A stretch of DNA of 11,880 nucleotides, from contig JABFVP010000494.1 in assembly GCA_013362725.1 (NCBI GenBank), forward strand, positions 1 to 11,880. The letters are read 5' to 3'. Both the position numbers and the translations under genes were made by a program. The DNA is from Cupriavidus sp. (lineage in GTDB: Bacteria > Pseudomonadota > Gammaproteobacteria > Burkholderiales > Burkholderiaceae). Positions within the stretch are counted from its first letter, which is position 1. Every line of letters starts with the position of its first letter. This document shows positions 8,064 through 11,880 of the stretch, one piece after another. The notes under the pieces are model-generated. The model made no database searches. It was not told where the DNA came from and saw only the letters and a program-made list of their open reading frames with translations.

Positions 8064-9533
8064 ATGCAACTCAAGGACCCCGGCCTGCTGCGCGCGCAGG
8101 CCTATATCGCCGGCCACTGGCAGGATGCCGACAGCGGCGCCACCTTCGCTGTTACCGATCCCGCCAATGGCGCCGTGATCGGCACCGTGCCCGGCATGGG
8201 CGCGGCCGAAACGCGCCGCGCCATCGACGCCGCACAGGCGGCACAGGCCAGCTGGCGCCGCAAGACCGCGCGCGAGCGCGCCGCGGTGCTGCGGGCCTGG
8301 TACGAACTGATGCTGGCCAATGCCGACGACCTGGCCCTGCTGATGACCACCGAGCAAGGCAAGCCGCTGGCGGAAGCGAAGGGCGAAGTTGTCTATGCTG
8401 CTTCGTTCCTGGAATGGTTCGCCGAGGAAGCCAAGCGCGTCAGCGGCGACGTGCTGGCCACGCCCGCCAACGACAAGCGGCTGGTCGTGGTCAAGGAGCC
8501 GGTCGGCGTGTGCGCGGCGATCACCCCGTGGAACTTCCCGCTCGCGATGATTACGCGCAAGGCCGGCCCGGCGCTGGCCGCGGGCTGCGCCATGGTGCTG
8601 AAGCCGGCGGAAGACACGCCGCTGTCGGCGCTGGCGCTGGCCGTACTGGCCGAGCGTGCCGGGCTGCCGGCGGGCCTGTTCAGCGTGATCACGGGCGACG
8701 CCATCGCCATCGGCGGCGAGCTCACGGCTAACCCCGTCGTGCGCAAACTCAGCTTTACCGGCTCGACCGAGGTGGGCCGCATCCTGATGCGGCAGTCCGC
8801 CGACACCATCAAGAAGCTTTCGCTGGAACTGGGCGGCAACGCACCGTTCATCGTCTTCGACGATGCCGACCTCGATGCTGCGGTGGAGGGTGCCATTGCC
8901 TCCAAGTATCGCAACGCCGGCCAGACCTGTGTCTGCGCCAACCGGCTCTATGTCCACGACAAGGTCTACGATGCCTTTGCCGAAAAGCTGGTGGCTGCGG
9001 TGGCAAAGCTGAAGGTCGGCTACGGCGTCGAGCCCGGCGTGCTGCAAGGCCCGCTGATCAACGAGGATGCCGTGGCCAAGGTCGAGTCGCATATCGCCGA
9101 CGCGCTCGGCAAGGGCGCGCGCCTGCTCACCGGCGGCAAGCGCCATGCGTTGGGCGGCACCTTCTTCGAGCCCACGGTGCTGGCCGACGTGACCCCCGCC
9201 ATGCGCGTGGCGCGGGAAGAGACCTTCGGCCCGCTGGCGCCGCTGTTCCGCTTCTCCACCGACGAGGAAGCGATCGCGATGGCCAACGATACCGAATTCG
9301 GCCTGGCCTCCTACTTCTTCAGCCGCGATATCGGCCGGGTCTGGCGCGTGGCCGAGGCGCTGGAATACGGCATGGTCGGCATCAATACCGGCCTGATCTC
9401 CAACGAGGTGGCGCCTTTCGGCGGCGTCAAGCAGTCGGGCCTGGGCCGCGAGGGCTCGAAGTATGGCCTCGACGAATACCTGGAAATCAAATACCTGTGC
9501 ATGGGCGGGGTGGACCGCGGGGTGGGCCAATGA
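8064..9533 (+). CDS. gabD: Succinate-semialdehyde dehydrogenase
   Basis: A 489-residue aldehyde dehydrogenase that would oxidise succinate semialdehyde from GabT to succinate for the TCA cycle. It resembles E. coli GabD along its whole length, from the N-terminal DPGLLRAQAYI to the C-terminal SNEVAPFGG, GREGSKYG and YLEIKYLCMG. The catalytic machinery is intact: Asn157 in ITPWNFP, general base Glu255 in LELGGNAPF, and nucleophile Cys289 in GQTCVCANR with a second cysteine at 291. In the cofactor site, Lys180-Pro-Ala is followed by Glu183, where NADP-using E. coli GabD has serine. A glutamate here is typical of NAD-using relatives, including human SSADH, so NAD+ preference is inferred. The ATG at 8064 gives the expected N-terminus, but its ribosome site is weak (AGAGA at 8053-8057). 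The stop overlaps the start of the cupin gene. Confidence 0.94.
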   Translation: MQLKDPGLLRAQAYIAGHWQDADSGATFAVTDPANGAVIGTVPGMGAAETRRAIDAAQAAQASWRRKTARERAAVLRAWYELMLANADDLALLMTTEQGKPLAEAKGEVVYAASFLEWFAEEAKRVSGDVLATPANDKRLVVVKEPVGVCAAITPWNFPLAMITRKAGPALAAGCAMVLKPAEDTPLSALALAVLAERAGLPAGLFSVITGDAIAIGGELTANPVVRKLSFTGSTEVGRILMRQSADTIKKLSLELGGNAPFIVFDDADLDAAVEGAIASKYRNAGQTCVCANRLYVHDKVYDAFAEKLVAAVAKLKVGYGVEPGVLQGPLINEDAVAKVESHIADALGKGARLLTGGKRHALGGTFFEPTVLADVTPAMRVAREETFGPLAPLFRFSTDEEAIAMANDTEFGLASYFFSRDIGRVWRVAEALEYGMVGINTGLISNEVAPFGGVKQSGLGREGSKYGLDEYLEIKYLCMGGVDRGVGQ

Positions 9534-9862
9534 GCGCGCCGCAAGACCGGCCTAAAGCCGTCGGCACCGTGCAGGTCGACAACGAGCGCGTGATCGTGAC
9601 CGAGTGGCGCTTCGCGCCCGGCGCCGAGACCGGCCAGCATCGCCACGGCTTCGACTATGTGGTGGTGCCGATGACCACCGGCGCGCTGCACTTGCAGACG
9701 CCGGCCGGCGAGGTCACCAGCCAGCTGGTCGCCGGCCAGGCCTACTACCGTCCGGCCGGCGTCGAGCACAACGTCATCAATGCCCACGAAGGCGAATGCG
9801 TGTTCGTGGAAATCGAGATCAAGCCGGCGGCCGGTGCCGCAGGCGGAGGAGGTAGCCAATGA
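9530..9862 (+). CDS. Small single-domain cupin protein
   Basis: A 110-residue protein with one cupin beta-barrel and no signal peptide. The second cupin motif is canonical: GQAYYRPAGVEHNVIN at about 69-84, with metal-ligand candidate His80. The first motif is present but altered. His37-x-His39 are followed by Asp42 instead of a glutamate at the usual spacing, so a bound metal would probably be held by His37, His39, His80 and possibly Asp42. The C-terminal tail (about 99-110) is alanine/glycine-rich, and its glycine codons also form the ribosome site of the next gene. It overlaps gabD upstream and the TPP-enzyme gene downstream by four bases each, so it is probably co-translated with both. Single-domain cupins may be metal enzymes, isomerases or ligand sensors, and I cannot assign a reaction. 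A role linked to the adjoining TPP enzyme is inference from linkage. Confidence 0.85.
   Translation: MSAPQDRPKAVGTVQVDNERVIVTEWRFAPGAETGQHRHGFDYVVVPMTTGALHLQTPAGEVTSQLVAGQAYYRPAGVEHNVINAHEGECVFVEIEIKPAAGAAGGGGSQ
9845..9853 (+). promoter_or_regulatory. Strong ribosome-binding site inside the end of the cupin gene
   Basis: GGAGGAGGT lies five bases before the ATG at 9859 and is an extended match to the anti-Shine-Dalgarno sequence, the best such site in the window. It is made from the glycine codons of the cupin C-terminus, so the low-complexity protein tail may exist to serve this RNA signal. With the ATGA overlap, it suggests coupled and efficient translation of the TPP enzyme. Confidence 0.75.
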
Positions 9863-11571
9863 GCCAGGCCAATCCTACCCTGCGCGAGCGCAATGGCGGG
9901 CAGATCCTTGTCGACCAGCTGCGCATCCAGGGCGTGCGGCGCGTGTTCCTGGTGCCGGGCGAGAGCTACCTGCCTTGCATCGATGCGCTGTACGACCAGC
10001 AGGACGCGATCACGCCGATCGTCTGCCGCCAGGAAAGCGGCGCCGGCTACATGGCCGAAGCCCACGGCAAGCTGACCGGCGAGCCCGGCGTTTGCTTCGT
10101 CACGCGCGGCCCCGGCGCGACCAATGCCAGCATCGCCGTGCATACCGCGTTCCAGGACTCCACGCCGATGATCCTGTTCGTCGGTCAGGTGGGCAACGAC
10201 TTCTACGAGCGCGAAGCCTTCCAGGAAATCGACTACCGCCGCATGTTCGGCCAGATGGCCAAGTGGGTCGCGCAGATCGACCGCACCGACCGCATCCCCG
10301 AGTTCATCGCGCGCGCCTTCGCGGTGGCGACCAGCGGCCGGCCCGGCCCGGTGGTGCTGGCGCTGCCCGAGGACACGCTGTGGGGCAAGGCCTCCGTGGC
10401 CGACATGCCGCGCTACGTGCGCAGCCACGCTGCCCCGGCGCCGCACGCGCTGGCGTCGCTGGCCGCGATGCTGGAACAGGCCGAGCGCCCCTTCCTGATG
10501 ATTGGTGGTTCCGGCTGGACCCCCGAGGCGATGCGGCAGATGGAAGGCTTCGCCGAACGCTTCGGCCTGCCCGTGGGGCTGGCGTGGCGCCGGCTGGAGT
10601 GCTTCGACAACCACCACCCCAACTATGCCGGCCATGTCGGCTGGGGCATGGGCGAGGCATTGCGCGCGCGCATCCGCGAGTCGGACCTGCTGATCGCCGT
10701 CGGCACCCGCATGGGCGAGGCCACCACCGAGGGCTATACCGTGGTGGAAAGCCCGCTGCCGCGCCAGCGGCTGGTGCATGTGTATCCCGATCCGGAGGAG
10801 CTGGGCCGCGTGTTTCGCGCGGAGCTGCCCATCGTTGCCGACGTCGTCTCGTTCGCCGCCGCGGTGGACGGCCTGCGCCCGGCGCGCGAACACAACCGCG
10901 CCGCATTGGTGGAGCGCGCGCGGCACGACTACCTCGACAGCCAGAAGGCGCTGCCCGCTCCGGGCCCGCTGAACCTGAACCAGGCCGCCTGCCTTGTGCG
11001 CGAGCGCCTGCCGCAGGATGCCTGCATCACCGTCGGCGCCGGCAACTACGCGGTCTTTCCGCATACCTACTACCGCTACAAGGGCGTTGGCACCAGCCTG
11101 GCGCCCACCGTTGGCTCGATGGGCTACGGCCTGCCGGCGGCCATTTCCGCGAAGCTGGAGCACCCGGAACGCACCGTGGTCTGCTACGCGGGCGACGGCT
11201 GCTTCCAGATGAACCTGCAGGAGCTGGGCGTGGCCATGCAGTACCGCCTCGGCATCGTGGTGCTGGTGTTCAACAACGGCATCTGGGGCACGATCCGCGC
11301 CCACCAGGAACGCGAATTCCCCGGCCGGACCATCGCGCTGGGCTTCGAGAACCCGGAGTTCGCCGAACTGGCGCGCGCCTACCGCGGCTATGGCGAGGTG
11401 GTGTCGAGCGACGCCGAATTCGGTCCCGCGCTGGATCGCGCTCTCGACTTCGCCAGTACGCGCAGCATGCCAGCGCTGCTGGAGCTGCGTTACGACCCCG
11501 ACGGCATCGCGCCCGGCATGACCCTGTCCGGCATCCGCGCGGCGGCACTGGCGCGCCAGGCGGCAGGCTGA
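9859..11571 (+). CDS. Thiamine-diphosphate-dependent enzyme, acetolactate-synthase-like, substrate unknown
   Basis: A 570-residue cytoplasmic enzyme with the three-part layout of the acetolactate synthase/2-oxo-acid decarboxylase superfamily: pyrimidine-binding domain at about 10-175, central domain at about 195-325, and diphosphate-binding domain at about 385-540. The cofactor-activating glutamate is Glu59 in CRQESGAG. RGPGATN at 83-89 is conserved. AFQE at 120-123 and Lys135 (MAKW) recall acetolactate synthases. The Mg/ThDP motif is complete: GDG at 445-447, with Asn472-Asn473 24 residues later. No ilvN-like regulatory subunit lies beside it, and the neighbours are catabolic, so branched-chain amino acid synthesis is unlikely. 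A 2-oxo-acid decarboxylase is plausible. One known relative, 2-ketoarginine decarboxylase AruI, feeds 4-guanidinobutyrate and then GABA, which would suit the gabTD neighbours, but nothing in the sequence proves that substrate. The start is fixed by GGAGGAGGT and the overlap with the cupin. Confidence 0.88.
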   Translation: MSQANPTLRERNGGQILVDQLRIQGVRRVFLVPGESYLPCIDALYDQQDAITPIVCRQESGAGYMAEAHGKLTGEPGVCFVTRGPGATNASIAVHTAFQDSTPMILFVGQVGNDFYEREAFQEIDYRRMFGQMAKWVAQIDRTDRIPEFIARAFAVATSGRPGPVVLALPEDTLWGKASVADMPRYVRSHAAPAPHALASLAAMLEQAERPFLMIGGSGWTPEAMRQMEGFAERFGLPVGLAWRRLECFDNHHPNYAGHVGWGMGEALRARIRESDLLIAVGTRMGEATTEGYTVVESPLPRQRLVHVYPDPEELGRVFRAELPIVADVVSFAAAVDGLRPAREHNRAALVERARHDYLDSQKALPAPGPLNLNQAACLVRERLPQDACITVGAGNYAVFPHTYYRYKGVGTSLAPTVGSMGYGLPAAISAKLEHPERTVVCYAGDGCFQMNLQELGVAMQYRLGIVVLVFNNGIWGTIRAHQEREFPGRTIALGFENPEFAELARAYRGYGEVVSSDAEFGPALDRALDFASTRSMPALLELRYDPDGIAPGMTLSGIRAAALARQAAG

Positions 11572-11604
11572 ACCGGGGATTCCCTTTACAACAAAATCTA
11601 GACC
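11572..11604 (+). other. Short A/T-rich leader before the deacetylase-like gene
   Basis: These 33 bases separate the TPP-enzyme stop from the next ATG. About 18 bases (11585-11602) are markedly A/T-rich, in contrast to the surrounding DNA. No clear Shine-Dalgarno sequence precedes the ATG at 11605. No -35/-10 pair with acceptable spacing and no hairpin-plus-T-run terminator could be found. Read-through from the upstream gene is therefore expected, with an unstructured leader possibly helping ribosome entry. Confidence 0.4.
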
Positions 11605-11880
11605 ATGCGTGCCTTCTTCTCGGATGATCAGCTGCTGCACGAGCCCCGCCAGTTCATGCGCGCGGGCCGCTTGTGCGCGCCGACCGACGTGCCGGCCCGC
11701 GCAGCGGCACTGCAGCGCGCGCTTGCCGCGCGCGGCATCGAACTGGCGGCACCGCCCGATTGCGGGCGCGCGCCGCTGGAAGCGGTGCACAGTCCGGCCT
11801 ATCTCGAGTTCCTCGCCAGCGCCTGGGCGCGCTGGCAGGAACTGGCGCGCCCCGGCTTCGAGCCAGGCATCGAAGTCCTG
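11605..11880 (+). CDS. Histone-deacetylase-family / acetylpolyamine amidohydrolase, 5' part only
   Basis: An open frame with no stop runs from the ATG at 11605 to the window end, giving the first 92 residues. The N-terminus MRAFFSDDQLLHEP, the following loop, and the block VHSPAYLEFLASAWARW (61-77) match the start of bacterial acetylpolyamine amidohydrolases (class II HDAC-like), which use zinc to remove acetyl groups from N-acetylputrescine, N-acetylcadaverine and similar amines. The zinc ligands and catalytic histidine pair lie beyond the window, so activity cannot be judged. The ATG at 11605 is preferred over the in-frame ATG at 11656 because the family motif begins there, though it lacks an obvious ribosome site. 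The gene lies 33 bp after the TPP-enzyme gene. Its product putrescine could reach GABA and then GabT/GabD, but the putrescine-oxidising steps are not in this window. Confidence 0.78.
   Translation, partial: MRAFFSDDQLLHEPRQFMRAGRLCAPTDVPARAAALQRALAARGIELAAPPDCGRAPLEAVHSPAYLEFLASAWARWQELARPGFEPGIEVL

Noticed and set aside
9859..11571. Calling the TPP enzyme biosynthetic acetolactate synthase (ilvB)
   Set aside because: The resemblance is at superfamily level; no regulatory subunit or ilv gene adjoins it, and the neighbours are catabolic.
11574..11584. GGGGATTCCC as a terminator stem after the TPP-enzyme gene
   Set aside because: The self-complementary part leaves no usable loop and is not followed by a T-run.
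11598..11603. TCTAGA palindrome as an operator
   Set aside because: A single 6-base palindrome with no flanking symmetry is not enough support for a regulator site.
9745..11790. Very long open frame on the minus strand (681 codons) opposite the TPP-enzyme gene
   Set aside because: It is a shadow of strong G/C bias at third codon positions. Its translation is rich in Arg/His/Gln/Ala with no recognisable domain, while the + strand encodes a clear ThDP enzyme.

Overview
The window is a GC-rich stretch with strongly G/C-biased third codon positions. Its protein sequences look like those of a Burkholderiales betaproteobacterium, most like the Cupriavidus/Ralstonia group. That assignment is an impression from composition and protein style, not a database match. 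All nine genes lie on the + strand and are tightly packed: three adjacent pairs overlap by four bases (ATGA), and the other gaps are 32-157 bp. This looks like one long catabolic operon or two closely linked ones. Its promoter and regulator probably lie upstream of base 1, and it continues past base 11880. No RNA gene, mobile element, CRISPR array or long repeat was seen.

Layout. (1) 14-1369 encodes an M20-family zinc amidohydrolase of the ArgE/DapE/CPG2 type. (2) 1441-6713 encodes a complete dipeptide/oligopeptide-type ABC importer: a secreted family-5 binding protein, DppB-like and DppC-like permeases, and one protein that fuses both ATPases. A perfect 9-bp hairpin separates the binding-protein gene from the first permease gene. 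(3) 6766-9533 holds a GabT-like 4-aminobutyrate transaminase and a GabD-like succinate-semialdehyde dehydrogenase, the two steps of the GABA shunt. (4) 9530-11571 holds a small cupin and a large thiamine-diphosphate enzyme resembling acetolactate synthase. The two overlap each other, and the cupin also overlaps gabD. (5) 11605 to the window end is the first 92 codons of an enzyme of the histone-deacetylase/acetylpolyamine-amidohydrolase family.

A working model, which is inference, is as follows. The importer brings in a small amide-containing, peptide-like or acylated amine compound. One or both metal amidohydrolases remove the acyl group. The released GABA, or a precursor such as putrescine, enters the GabT-GabD route to succinate. 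The cupin/TPP-enzyme pair is the part with no obvious role. A 2-oxo-acid decarboxylase or carboligase function is plausible, but the substrate cannot be read from the sequence. The individual families are well known; the interest lies in the combination, in the uncharacterised cupin/TPP pair, and in a cofactor-site change in GabD that points to NAD+ use.
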